Source: Apodospora peruviana (taxonomy: Eukaryota; Ascomycota; Sordariomycetes; Sordariales; Lasiosphaeriaceae). From it: a stretch of 64,000 bases of DNA. The translations under genes were made by a program, and so were the position numbers. The stretch covers positions 1,022,001 to 1,086,000 of the forward strand of contig JAUEDM010000003.1 of the NCBI GenBank assembly GCA_033439685.1. Reading direction: 5' to 3'. The notes under the pieces are model-generated. The model was not told the DNA's origin. It saw only the letters and a list, made by a program, of their open reading frames with translations, and ran no database searches. This document shows, piece after piece, positions 12,901 to 24,552 of the stretch (position 1 is the stretch's first letter; each line of letters starts with the position of its first letter).

Positions 12901-13474
12901 CGCGATTTCTGCTGCTGCCGCCAGCGGGTCGGATTCCGATTCGTCGACTAACAACATTGACGCGCTCAAGCTGCGATCGGCGCTGCACTCAGCAAAGCAG
13001 CGACGCAGTCGCGACCGACACTCCTTGATGGCCGCCACGAACGCGTCGAGCGCGAGGCGGAACCCATCCATCAGTGGAAGTGGGTCACTGGATCATCACC
13101 GGAACGCTGCTGGTGGCCATCACCGTGCGTCGGCCAGCTACTCTGGCCCGCTCGCCAGCTCGACAAACGGCATCTCACGCCATCGGAGGGGAAGTGGTGG
13201 TGGCGAGCGCCGACGGTCGCCGCCCATTTCTTGTTCGCCCGACACGTCGTCCTCGTTTCTTGGCGGAAGACCGCTGATGACGCACGGGCAGGCGAGAAGG
13301 ATGAATATGGGCGGGAGTGTCAGGTTGGAGGGGATCAGTCCGCAGCGCGAGCGCATCGATGGTAAGGCTAGGAGAATTACCATTGGTAGTGCAGGTATGG
13401 CTGCTGCGGCTGGGGGAGTGACAACGCAGAACGGGAATGGGAGAGCGCCGAGGGCTAGTGTCATTTGGCGGTGA
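9995..13474 (+). CDS. kinesin-8 family motor (Kip3/KIF18-like)
   Basis: Plus-end-directed, microtubule-depolymerising motor controlling spindle length and chromosome positioning. Four exons: 9995-10046, 10106-10145, 10218-10337 and 10426-13474. Each junction has a GT donor, a CTAAC/CTGAC-type branch and an AG acceptor, and together they rebuild the motor N-terminus 'ISVAVRVRPFTIREAAQL'. The product is 1086 aa. P-loop GATGCGKT is at residues 139-146, followed by 'NAVSSRSHA' (switch I), 'DLAGSERA' (switch II) and 'HVPYRNSKLTRLLKFSLGG'. The sequence after the motor, 'NVFNVNRHVKDF', fits kinesin-8. A coiled coil follows, then a long Ser/Pro/Arg-rich disordered tail with basic patches (about residues 620-1086). 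An ATG at 10004 is an alternative in-frame start. The kinesin-8 call is from memory of the family. Confidence 0.93.
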
Positions 13475-14271
13475 TTTCCGTTCTAGGTTCTAATTTGGTG
13501 GGTTTGAGGAGTTGAGTAGGAGTGGTGGTGTTTTTGTGTGTATGCATGCGGTGGCGGCGTTACTGGAGCGAATATCAGTATTAATTTGTCCTTGTTGGTC
13601 ATGTCATTGACGGGTTAGATCAAAAAATGACGGATGGAGTCATGCCTTTTGTGTAGACGTGAGGTTTTGAAGCAGACGGTCTTGTACGTCGTCCGTTCTT
13701 GTTTTACTTTCAAAGAGGGTGTTTAGTATTCCTTTTGCTGTGTTTAGATATCTTCTTTACTCACGCATAGGCCGTTTTGATGATAATTGCGGCGGTGGGT
13801 TGGTAACTTTTGGAATGGGCGTTTCTTCCGTTCTTGTTTTATTCTTTTGTACTATTAATACAACCTGGTATATCTTTTCCACCTCCGGCAGCTTCAACTC
13901 GTCACAATCCCTGAACAAGGGCTCGGGTCTCTCTGAGCCTTCCTCGGTCGGACATCAGGCATGTACTTGTCAATGACTGAAATAAACATTGGTAACCGTA
14001 CCCCAAGAGAGAGAGAAATGCATCATTGCGGAAGTAGGTATAATATAGGCGAGAAAGAAACAGACTGATGGATGGCGACCAACAAGAGACGAAAAATATT
14101 ATTGTTCCGGGTATTGGACGACAGAAAGGACAGACAAACGGCCACAGTCAACCGAATTAGAATCATTACAGAAGGATTCACCATGCAGGTGAAAGGAAAT
14201 ATACACAACAGAACTTTCTGCAGATAGACAGATAGGCATGCCTAGGTACCCGACCAGAAGTCCAAGAGACC
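13475..14271. other. intergenic between convergent genes
   Basis: Shared 3' flank of the kinesin (plus) and Clr5-domain (minus) genes: T-rich, with no coding signal. A CCTAGGTACC palindrome at 14240-14250 belongs to the dispersed TACCTA-type motif noted elsewhere. Confidence 0.5.
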
Positions 14272-15866
14272 TTAATAATTCCACGCCGACTCCGAGAAAA
14301 CCACCCTATTACCATTGCTCTTTTCCCCCTCAGGGATTTGCATCTCGCTGCTGATGGGCATCGGTCTGAGGTGCCTCATCAGGCTGCACGGATACTGCTC
14401 GCGCCAGTAGATCTCTTGCGGGTTGAACCCGGGCTTTCGTGCTTCCTCGTTGAAGGTGTACAACAACCTCTGGTCATCATGCTCTTCGACACCAGCGCAA
14501 TTGGTGACACTGACAAGGCCATGGCCAATAGCCTGATCACTTGACGTTACGGTGGTACTGTCGGGAGAGTTGAGTATCTTTTTATGTCTGGCTCTTAGGG
14601 CGGCGGCAACCTTTTGGTCCTTGCGGGCTGTTTTCGACACGTCAGCTCTCTGTTAGGAAACCGAAGAAGAAATTTCGTAAACGACGGGCTTTTAAGTGGT
14701 TCAGCTTATTTTGCTAAGGCACGTACAGCATAAAATGGACACGAACCTTCGGTGTGATAGCGGTCCAACAGCAAGATATAAATCTCCTCCCACGCGCTCA
14801 TGTATTCATTCTTCTGCGGGCCGGTGGCGTCCGCGTAGCAACAGATCATCATGTACGTCTGCCGCCAGATGCGCGCATGAGGATAGTTTGCGCCCAGCAA
14901 CGTCGCAGACAACTGCCACGCGTATTTCAGAAACGTTGTCATCAGGTCCATCCGCCCACGTAAGCGAAGAGTCTCGAGGCAGCCGAGCAGGAAAGGAAAC
15001 GACCGCGGGTCCTCCTCGCGGATGATCACGTTGAGATGAGCAAAGGCCGGGTTGAGAATGTCGACCAGATTCACCTTTTCGGCTCGTTTCATCGCTTGCG
15101 AGGCGCGGTCGAGCCGGTCCCAGACGTCGAGCAAAAAGAAATTGCTGCTCCCCGAAACCGAGGCGCCGCTGCTGCTGCCGTCCTTGCGGCTTCTGCACAG
15201 ACCGTGGTCGTCGATGTACCACAGCCCGCCCGTGAAGGCGGTGTCGACGTAGAGGGTCACAGCCCTGAGGAGCTCCTCTGCCAGAACGAGACCTTGCGAA
15301 GGTGGTAGCGGTGGGCGCGGAGAAGGGGTTCTGCAAGCAACGGCCATGTTGTCGCTGTTTCTGTTGCTGTGCTGCGTGTTAGATGCCAAGAGGGTCGGGT
15401 CGAGCCTAGTGAGCTTATTGATCTTCTTCCTGTTACGCTTGATGTAGCTTCTGACCCAGTCCAGGTCGACCTCCGTGCCGCGCATCGTGATGATAGGGTC
15501 GACGACGCCCGCGGCCTGCCGGGCTTCGAGGACCCGGAGCGCAGCGAGGACCTCCCGGGGCTTGAACGTCTTGAATAGACCCCACTCGTTCAGCTTGGAC
15601 TTGTACATCTTGACGGTCCCGCGGAAGTTGTGCTTTTCTTCCATGATTGCCATGACTTCTTTGAGAGGTAAGTTTTCTTCCATGTAGAGATGCTTTATGG
15701 TGCTCTTGGCGGCCGTCCAGTCGTCGGGGGTTGCCCATTTTCCTTGCGGGCGGATGGGCAGTGTCGACGTCGTTGTCTCTGCCGCGCGTTCCGCACCGCC
15801 GGTGTCCGGGGCCGTAGCTCCCGGTTCCATTGTTAATGATCTGCGGAGCTCCTGTATATGGATCAC
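14272..15866 (-). CDS. Clr5-domain protein (putative transcription regulator)
   Basis: Two exons on the minus strand: 15866-14727 and 14649-14272. The intron 14726-14650 has a strong GTACGT donor and CTAACAG acceptor, and joins '..GSCPFYA' to 'RADVSKTARKDQKV'. The product is 505 aa from the first ATG; an ATG 36 bases downstream (15830) is equally possible. Residues about 43-100 ('KWATPDDWTAAKSTIKHLY..NEWGLFK') match the fungal Clr5 domain (Pfam PF14420), named after the Neurospora Clr-5 protein and predicted to bind DNA. The rest is helical, as in many fungal Clr5 proteins. Target genes are unknown. The unrelated direction and distance from GH115 give no evidence that it controls that gene. 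Confidence 0.85.
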
Positions 15867-16828
15867 GGTGTATTACAAGGGGACGAATTGGGTGCCCGTT
15901 GTTGATGGAAAACAAAAAGAGACCCAGTGAGCAAACGAGGGAGATTGGAGGTCAGGCAGGGAATCCGGTGACTTTATCGTCTCGGGGGAGCACCAGGCTC
16001 ACCGCTGGGTGCATGGACAGACAGGGCTGACGATAGTGTCGACAGGGGCTCCCGTTCAAGGAAGGATTACGATTGGGGGCTTTGCACGCGACATCTTGGC
16101 AATTAAGTGGCCATTAAACCGGGAAGGAAGCGGCGCTGAAGGCGAAGGAATTTTGGGAATGATCAGCCATTGACGAGAACAAGATATCTTGGACTTGACT
16201 GGCTCTCGGTATCCCGCCCATCTACCAGTGCATTACAAACCCGAGTCGGGATCGCCCTGCAGGGCTGATAGACAGTGCTTGGATCGAAATCCAGATGTCA
16301 AAACTCGATCAGATGCTGACAGTAGCAGGCAGTAACCAATGGAAATTGGAAATGCACCACAGCGCTAGGTCGGCAGCTCATGTGGCCGTCAGCTTCAAGA
16401 TCGGGAAAGTTCGACCTCCGCGTTCGACCACCGCGTTGGTCAGCACGGTCAAGTTGCTGGGTGTGGCGATGGGAAAGCGTAAGTAGCGGAGTTTATATCC
16501 GGTATCCCCGGCATTCCCGTTCGAGACTGGCCTCACTCCCCCGCGTTCTTTTGGATAGGTCACGTGCTATCTACGCGGTGCTAATACAGAACGGGTTAGT
16601 TCCAATCGCAAGAGGCGTCCAGGCGGCAGGCACTGAAGCTGAACATTCATGATTTTGGAGGGTGCGTGTTTCGTCGCGCCGCAACCTGATCGCGGCTTCG
16701 AACTCGAAAGCGTCATCCCTTGCGTGTTTCAACGTCTTCCACATCACCACATCGTACCGCATCAATCCGACTCCCTTGGTATTTCCAGAAGTGTTCACAG
16801 CGTCACTTGCGTTCAGCCCTCCGCAACG
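15867..16828. other. intergenic, divergent promoter region
   Basis: About 960 bases between the divergent Clr5-domain gene and the BuGZ-like gene. No gene is supported. It should carry both promoters; no clear TATA box was seen. Confidence 0.5.
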
Positions 16829-18066
16829 ATGGGCGGCAAGAAGCGCAAGCACCCCGACCTCGAGGAGCTCCTCGACCGTCCATGGTGCTACTACTGTCAG
16901 TGTCTCTGCCATTCCTAGAACTTTCTCGTTGCGCACTCTGTGCTAACCACCATGATTTATTCCAGGCGAGCGAGAGTTCGAAGATTTGAAGCTTCTGATC
17001 TCCCATCAAAAGGCGAAGCACTTCCGATGCGACCGCTGCGGGAAGCGACTGAACACCGCTGGAGGTATTGACACCTTGCACTCTGTGCCTTTGTCTCCAG
17101 CGCGCGAACCAGCGCTAATGAATTCATCAAAACAGGTCTTTCGGTTCACATGAATCAGGTGCACAAGGAGAATCTGAGCAACGTCGAGAATGCGCTCCCC
17201 AATCGCCAAGGTCTCGACATTGAGATCTTTGGAATGGAAGGTATTCCCGAGGATATTCAGAACCAACACAAAGAGCGCATCAGGGAGAATTTCTTCCGCG
17301 ATCAGCAACAGCGCTACGCCGCGACTGGCAATCCCCCTCCTGGCCAGTCCGGTGTCCAGGGCGTTACAAAGAAGATCAAGATCGAGACTGCCGAAGAGCT
17401 AAAGGCGCGCCTCGCAGCGCATCGTGCTCGCAAGCTTGCTGCAGCCAACGGCAATCCTGCTGTGCCAGTTGACGGACAGAGCCCCAGTCAGATCGTATGT
17501 GCTTCCCCTTTCACATCGCATCTCTGTTCCCGTACGAGGCTGGCTTACTTTCCAAACAGACATCTCCCTTCCCTGCACCTCAAGCAGGATACCCGTATCC
17601 CCCGGCTAGCGTCCCTGGTGTTCCTGGCGTGCCGGCTGTGCCTGGATTCTCCCCTTCACAGGCGTATCCTCCTGTCTATCCATCGGGCCCTTCGCCTCCT
17701 CCCGGGGCGCCTGGCGCCTTCAACCTTCCCGCACGCCCCCCTAGTAACACGCTTCCGGCGTCGACGCTGCCCCAACGTCCGGGATACTATCAGAACGCCC
17801 CTGGCGCGCCTGCAACAGGCTACCCTGCCGGTGCCTCAACCGTGGATGAGCTCGTTTCTGGTGGCGCTCGTCAGGCCGATGTCATTGATCAGATGATTCG
17901 CATGGCCGAGGCCGGCGTCAAGCCAGCTCAGGGTGCACCCGAGCAGGCGGCCGCACAGAAGAAGGGCAAAAAGGACAAGGCTCGGATGGTGTACGACGAC
18001 CAAGAGACCAGCCCTGAGGAGAAGATGGCACTGCTGCCTCGCTACCGTGTTCCTATCGTAGCTTAA
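16829..18066 (+). CDS. BuGZ/ZNF207-like C2H2 zinc-finger protein
   Basis: Four exons: 16829-16895, 16966-17064, 17136-17494 and 17560-18066. All introns have GT-AG ends and CTAAC/CTAAT branches. The product is 343 aa. The N-terminus 'DRPWCYYCEREFEDLKLL' continues into a second finger 'CDRCGKRLNTAGGLSVHM', the tandem C2H2 pair of the BuGZ/ZNF207/SUF4 family. It is followed by the family-typical 'LDIEIFGMEGIPEDIQ'. The C-terminal half is Pro/Gly/Tyr-rich and ends in an acidic and basic segment ('ARMVYDDQETSPEEKMAL'). Animal BuGZ binds microtubules and Bub3, and plant SUF4 binds DNA; which role applies here cannot be told. A diverged copy of the start of exon 4 lies at 34.26 kb. Confidence 0.9.
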
Positions 18067-20317
18067 ATCGAACTGGACCTTACGAAAACGAATACCGAAG
18101 AAAGAATGATGTACAACAATCCGAAATATCAGTGCACGGCGTTAATTCCTGCGGCTTCAAGTCCAACAAAGGTTGGACACCGACGGTCCATTTGGGAGCA
18201 TCAGCATGAGGCACTGCAGCCTGGTCACTTGGCGGGGGTCGCGGTGGCGAGCTGGCCGACGACAGTCTGATGGAGCAAGGAGAGAAAATATTCCCGGAGG
18301 CGAGTCATAATCCTGCTACCAGGTGTTGGCAAGCTAGGGGGGGAATGGCTATCCTGCGATGTTCTTTCAAGGCATAAATACTGGCTTTCTCACTGCGGCC
18401 AACTGCCCAGGGGGTTTTGGTGGTCCTGTTTTGCCAGCTGCAAAAAGAGCAAGGTGGAAAGTGTTCTCTAGAAACCTTACCAGGTTGTTAGTACGGCCCA
18501 AATCAAGTGATTATACCCGTATCTATCAGTGGCCATATTCGGACCTTTAGCTGATCTAGATGTAAATTACCTACCTAAATACCTACCTGTAATGACTGTG
18601 CATCTCCATGCAAGACTTCAAGCATTCGCATTGGAGATTAGCTGGGTAAGCCCGGCTTGGATGGGGGTGCCACAACTATTCGTTTCGAGTAGGTACCATC
18701 ATGCGTCGCGACGTGAGCTCCTTGGGAGATCTTCAAATATATATGTTGAGTAAGCTTGGTGAGCAATTGCTCGTGCAAGACCTCTTTTGCCCACCCGGGA
18801 CCAGCAACAGCCACACCTAAAACGAGTGCAGGTTGGTTAACCATCAAGACAGCAATAATAACTCCGCAGACTCCGAGAGAACTAGGAGACGCTCCCCAAG
18901 TACTACTATGGGGACTTTTCTGAAGCTTTTGAAATGTTGGATTAGAATCGTGTGGTTGCAATACCGGCGTAATAGAAGTCGCTTGGAGTCAAATCCGGCA
19001 TTGGTGCAGGGCTCACTTTCATGTATGTGCCTTCCATTATAAAAGCAGCGTGTGCTAACAGATTCAAATAGGGCTCAAGAATGCCAATTAGCGAATCGTT
19101 CTATTACATGTACATCACTTTCGTATCACTTGTGGTGATTATAGTAGACTGGTTGTTTAATGTGCCTGCATTTTTTGTTGCTCCCATATTACTTGGGTGG
19201 CTGGGATTTCATGGACTCCCCCTATACGGATTACGAAGTACACCATTCCATAGTAAATACTATGGGCTGGGCGAATGCAACAAAGCCCTCAAACTACCTT
19301 GTAAAAGGCAGTTTTCAGAACTCATGAGTTAGTTTTTTTTCGCAGATACCAGAGGCTATATTTTTACTGTGGAGACCCCATGAAATCCCCAGTCCCCGAA
19401 GTATCGGGTGCTGCTCCCGTACTTTCGGTGAACTGGTGCAGTTCCGGTGCCAGGTTTGGTTAGGACCAAGGCGCAAGCAGAGCTGCCAGGTGACCCCTGC
19501 AGCACTTTCGACAACCAAGCGACTTATACGCTACGGAATACAGAAATCGTAGCCTCACGTCTTTATTCCAACACTTTCGCACTCTTCAGAAGCTTGACCG
19601 AAAGCTTCATGGTATCAAAGAAGTCTTTGCGTATTTCTCGAACCTTTGCTCTTCTTGGTGTGCCTTTCTTTTGTGGCGAGATTTAGGTGATTGATATATG
19701 TCTTTCATTACTCTGATATGTCCAACCATCAACATATTTCCGGTAGGCCCTTTGGGGGCAGGCTTCAAGAAAAGACTTCCACAGGTATCATACTGTCAAG
19801 GTCGTGCTTGCAAGACAACTGCGGACGGATGTAGGGGCTACACAGGAGGTGCGGTGCGGGGTCAGCAGGGAGGCAGGCACGGAGCTTCACGGGGCGGTCA
19901 ACCTAGGGATAGCTGCAAGGCAGCAGCGCCCTCAACCTATTATGGGGCACCTCTCAGATTTTAACTTCAGTCGAACCATCCGAAGGGGAAGGCCTCGTCA
20001 TCCTCGAGCTACTTTTATTTTTTCTCGGCTTTGACATCCGTTCTCCCACTCCACAACATCAGACGACGTCGTCCCGTTCCTTCTTCTGTCATTAATGCAC
20101 GTCTTCCCCCAAACACCCTGTCAACCCACAGCACGTCGCACCTAAGGTACCTTTGTGTAAATATCTCCCTACCCACGACCCCGCGCCGCAACGATCTGCA
20201 GTTAATGCTCGACCGACATCCCCAGCTGCAAACGAGGCTCTAGCATCTACGATCTGGCTCTCAGCGACTTTTCGGGTTCTACAAACTCGGGGGGATTATA
20301 GAACGGTCATCTTCATC
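18067..20317. other. intergenic region, 2.25 kb
   Basis: AT-richer. It carries TACCTACCTAAATACCTACCT at about 18566-18588 and an intron-like stretch at 19021-19070 (GTATGT, gctaac, ATAG). The latter could join short open frames into about 110 residues with one hydrophobic segment (19081-19332). I found no recognisable domain and no consistent start, so no gene is called. Confidence 0.4.
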
Positions 20318-22028
20318 ATGTCGTCCCACCGGAACAGCTTGTCCGACGGCTGGGAGAATGTCGACGACAATATGTCCGTCCTCTCCTTTTCCGACTCTGG
20401 AGACGACGCCACGCCCACAGCGTCGTCTGAAGAGAACCACACAACCTCACAACCTACCCCGGCGGAAGCTGTAAGTCCACACGTCCCGCTCATATCACTT
20501 TTACCTACTCCCCGTCGAGCTGGACTAACTACGAAGTAGGCAAACCACCATCCCGCCGTAGCCTCCCTCCATCTGAGTCTCCCTATCCGCTCTCGCCCTG
20601 CCCCGACGACAGCCGAGTCTCCTGTGCTCCCAGGCTCGATTGACGAGACGAGTTCCTCGGCTTGCCTTGTTAGCGACGACAAGTCACCTCTTAATAATGG
20701 CAAGGCTCCCGAATCCTGGTCGGATGCTCACACCGGACCTGCCAGCCGTGAGCCATCATATATGACCGGGACCGAGGCACAGCAAGCACCAGAGGTTCCT
20801 TTCAAGGATCCGCCTTCATCAGCTTACAACTATGGGAGCGACGCGGATAATATGGAGATTGACTCTGTCGAAGATATTTCTTTTAACCATGATTCGTACG
20901 CCGTGGATCCCAAGTTCCTCCAGAAAACTGTCCATCAAGTCCGCAACAGCCTCGACGACACCGTCCACAACCTCAGTACCATACCTTCATTTACCGAAGT
21001 CCGAGAGAAGTCAATCGGACTCTGCAGTTTGCTGTCCAGGCAGGTTTCTGAGCTGACGCCAATCATCTCCGGCTATGCCATGATCTGTTCTACCACGTCT
21101 CGCGAACCCCCGCTTGATCCCGGTCTGCGTTCCTGGCTTTCCGGGGTCCGACATAACCTTTCCAACCTCCAGAAAGAAGTCCGATACATCTCTAAATTTG
21201 TCTGCCGAGATGGCGACGCTCGTTGGACAGACCCTTCCACCTCGTGCTTTCCCAATCTGATTCAGATCTGGCACAACCTTGACGAGTTTGAGAAGAAGAT
21301 GAGCGATTTCCTTCCCATCATGCGAGTGTACGTTTTCACCCCTGGCTGAATCAACCCAGTTTTGGGCTGTGTGCTACAGCTAACTAATTAATTGGTTCAC
21401 CAGCGACTTCAACGAGTTCCAAACCGAGAAGATGAATATACCCATCGCCCCTCCCGCGGCCGACCTGGATTCGCCAACAGGACGGTCAGCACCCATCGAC
21501 ATTCCCCAGCCGGGCTCCAACTCCTCCGCCGTTGGAATGCTTGGAACTGGTCAGCAACTGGCACACCAGATCCCAAGCAATCAGGTCTGGCGTTTGCGTC
21601 ATGAGCTCTACCACATGAAGGACGTGATCCAGCAGGTTGTCGTCCGGCTGAACAATGCGACCGGGCTGTCCTCCTCGGCCGCAGCGTTGGCGTCTGACAT
21701 CTCCAAGATGTACAGCAAGCTCTTCGATACTATCAGCGTCGCGCTCTCTAACCACGGGTCCGACTGGATCGACTCGGGCCTGTCCGGCGGGCTGACGTAC
21801 GCCGAGTTTCTTGGACTCGACACGGAGTGCATTCGTGACTTTGCCGCCCAGCTGGAATCGACTCTGCAGAGCATGGGTGCCAATAATAATCCACGACGTC
21901 AACATGTGGCCGAACTGGCTGACGTTCCGCGTACCGCTATGAGGACTACCATTGAAAACTATCAGCTTGAGAACTTGGAGATGTTGGTTCTGGTGCTTGG
22001 GGCTACGTTGACGCCTCAACGTAATTAG
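20318..22028 (+). CDS. conserved-looking fungal protein of unknown function, LIR-like N-terminus
   Basis: Three exons: 20318-20470, 20540-21327 and 21404-22028. Introns have GTAAGT...TAG and GTACGT...CAG with CTAACT branches; exon phases fit exactly and give 521 aa. I do not recognise the family. The N-terminal about 200 residues are acidic and low complexity. From about residue 200 it is predicted helical ('QVSELTPIISGYAMI', 'QKEVRYISKFVCR', 'LENLEMLVLVLGATL'). The very start holds 'SDGWENVDDNMSVL', where WENV amid acidic residues matches the W-x-x-V form of an Atg8-interacting (LIR/AIM) motif. No signal peptide or membrane segment is seen. The gene is confident, the function unknown. Confidence 0.82.
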
Positions 22029-23376
22029 AGGATGGACCTGATCGACGACGATTTGGGTTGGTGAGAAAAATTTGCTGCCCGATGTAACTTCTGCAACTGG
22101 ACTATATCTGGCGTTAATTGGGCGCTACTTTTTTGTTTGATTTATGTGTCGATACGGTTCATCTGGCGTGCGGGTTCGGTCGGTTAGGTAAGGAGCGGTT
22201 ACGGAGCGGTCAACGGAACTGTTACTTACGGTTATACGATTTGATGGCATTCAACTGATATGGGACTTGGGGACTCGTGTGATACCCGATTAGTATCTGG
22301 GAATTCATATCTGGGCGTGGAATCTCATTTGGGGGAAAAAGGCAGCAGTCAGGTTTTACTGCTTGTGCCCAAGCCCTGCTGATTTATTCGACTTCTTCTC
22401 TTCTCTTGCTCCAACCTCTTCGTTTGGGTTGGAAGCTGTTATTAGTCATATTTCGGCCGTTGGGTCTGGCGGCGTGTTTTAGTCTGGTCTAGCTGGGATT
22501 TGAGGATGGATACCATAGCTGTGGCACATTGCTACTGATATCTGGAGTCCTGGACCTAGTCCTAAAGGCTAGACGCGGAAGGGATTATTTAAGTGTCTAC
22601 CTAGATACCTAGATGAAGTAAAAGGTGGATAGGTCGGTGTCATATTTGAACTCTGTCTGACTCAGCTTCGTTTCACGACTGGAGCTGAAAGGAATCATTT
22701 GGTCTTGTCAGATCTAATTACCTTGCGCATCAACTCTTGTTGCGATTAGACTAATTGCGACGTACCCCGGACTTGGAGGGTATGAAGTCCTAAAAGTACT
22801 TGGTTGTCTCTTATTCTAGCTCGCTGTTTCACTCTTCCTAACTTGCTTAGAAATTTCCTCGAGCCCTGCTCTTAGGCCGGGAGTCTTTGCTCGGACTAAT
22901 AGTTAATGATCGACGAGGACGACGAAGATGGGGTCAGAATTGTGTTTTCTAACTATTTGAGAAAGAAGGCAAGAGATTCTGTTTTGGAGAATAGAGTAGG
23001 TGTCTCTTAGTTCCTTGAAAAGATTATGAGATCTAGCTTTTGAAACGACATAGACATAGTAGGCTCATTCACAGTCCAGACAAGCGGTCCTTATTGTTGA
23101 GGTAGGGGATACCTTTGGCATTCTTGTTAACCTTGGACGGAATTCTATCAATCAGTTTGTAATATGCTTATAGAGAGTTGAAGTGCGGAGCATGTTGGAT
23201 CCCTAGATACTTATTTTATTAGGTGTAGCGTAACGACAGCTTATGCGTACCGAATAAGGCAGGTAGGTACATAAAGGCCGTTGTACCATTGGGTTTATAT
23301 AGTTGTTAACAGATTATCGGGAATGGAATTTTCGAGTATGTGTCCGACATGTACTGACCAACACTAAAGACATCCA
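22029..23376. other. intergenic region, 1.35 kb
   Basis: AT-richer, with no supported gene. It contains TCTACCTAGATACCTAGA (22596-22613) and AGGTAGGTAC (23261-23270), members of the dispersed TACCTA motif. Confidence 0.5.
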
Positions 23377-24279
23377 TCAATTGCTTGTGGCATCTGAACC
23401 ACCTGCCCCGCCGGTTGTGCCTACAAAGACGACGAGGACGGCCGCGTACGTCGCCGTAGCACCAAGCGTCTCCACGTTGGACACACGAATACCAAACGGC
23501 AGCAGGAGGATGAGGAGCAGTACTGCCAGAGCAACCGTCACCAGACTTTTGGTCTGAGACGGATCCAGCGCCATGATCACCATCGGCACAATGAGAAAGC
23601 ACCCCCCGACCAAGGCGATCAGAAACCGGGCCAACCGATCGACCGGGGTCGACACGTCCTTGGGCAGCTGCCCTTCTTGGTCCTCCTTGCTCCGCTCCGC
23701 CTTTTCTTTGTGGGAGTAAGTGACCACACAGGCAAGAGTCCCATCATGGCTCGCCGTAGGGGATCGATTCCCCCTCCTGCGCCGCCGTTATTTGCTGTGG
23801 TGGTTTCGACGTCTTCAACATACGAGTAGTGGGACTCAAACGGCTCGTCGAAGTCGTCGGTGGGCGAGTGCAGGTATCTCTGGAGGAGCAATTTTCTCTT
23901 CCACTTTTCTGCACCTGCGATTCCCTTTTTGTTTCTCAGGAACTGGTAGTCACGGATAGCGATTGCTAGTTATCGTTGGGAGGATCGGTTCAAGTTTTAG
24001 GAAAGTTGAAATTATAAGAATATTAATTCTGTTAGAGCACTGACCATAATCTCTCAGCCGTTCTCTCAACTGTTGGCCATCATCGCTCGTTACCGCTCCC
24101 TGGCGTTTGATATTGCGCTTCGTCCGGATGAGGTCGAGTTGGATTTGGGCAATGTTCAGCCTCTGCAGAAATTCAAAGCGCAGGAAGTGAAATTCTTCTT
24201 CTTCGAGTGATCGATTGACATATTGAACGAGATTCGTCTCATATGTGCTTATGGTGGATTGCGTGCTGCGTGATATCAA
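23377..24279 (-). CDS. DUF6594-family membrane protein (possibly frame-disrupted)
   Basis: Exon 1 is 24279-24045, then a clean intron (GTCAGT...CTAG, 24044-23966), then exon 2 from 23965. The N-terminus 'EFHFLRFEFLQRLNIAQIQ' and C-terminus with three hydrophobic helices ('DRLARFLIALVGGCFLIVP...ETLGATATYAAVLVVF') are the two ends of fungal DUF6594 proteins. Their role is unknown. Between about 23820 and 23700 the frame must change. An intron from GTTGAA (23819) to AAAAG (23701) would join '..SHYSY' to 'AERSKEDQEG', but the donor is weak. A small indel is the other explanation. The middle join is therefore uncertain, while the family assignment is good. Confidence 0.6.
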
Positions 24280-24552
24280 GGTGCTTTTTTGACTGGAGGC
24301 CGGGTGAGGCTTTAGATGCGATGTCAGGCTCGCCTCTTCTTATGCAGGCAGCCGTGGAAAACCAAACCCTAGCCCTCAGCCAGCAGCACACAACACACAC
24401 TGAACGTAATGCAATATCGACCACGTGACAGAACATCTCGACTTCCTCTCCCTTCCGACACGGACGTAAGGCTTCGTTTCTTTTCCTTCTCGAGTTAACA
24501 AGCACGAGGACCCTGACTACTACATCAACAAGAGCTATTTCCTACCACATCG

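Noticed and set aside
5845..16000. Plant-biomass-degradation cluster (GH115 with the Clr5-domain gene)
   Set aside because: A kinesin gene lies between them, directions differ, and no other carbohydrate-active gene is near; proximity alone is weak.
19021..19332. Intron-like GTATGT...ATAG joined to an 83-codon hydrophobic frame
   Set aside because: Joined frames are short, the upstream frame has no start, and no family is recognisable; noted in the gap entry only.
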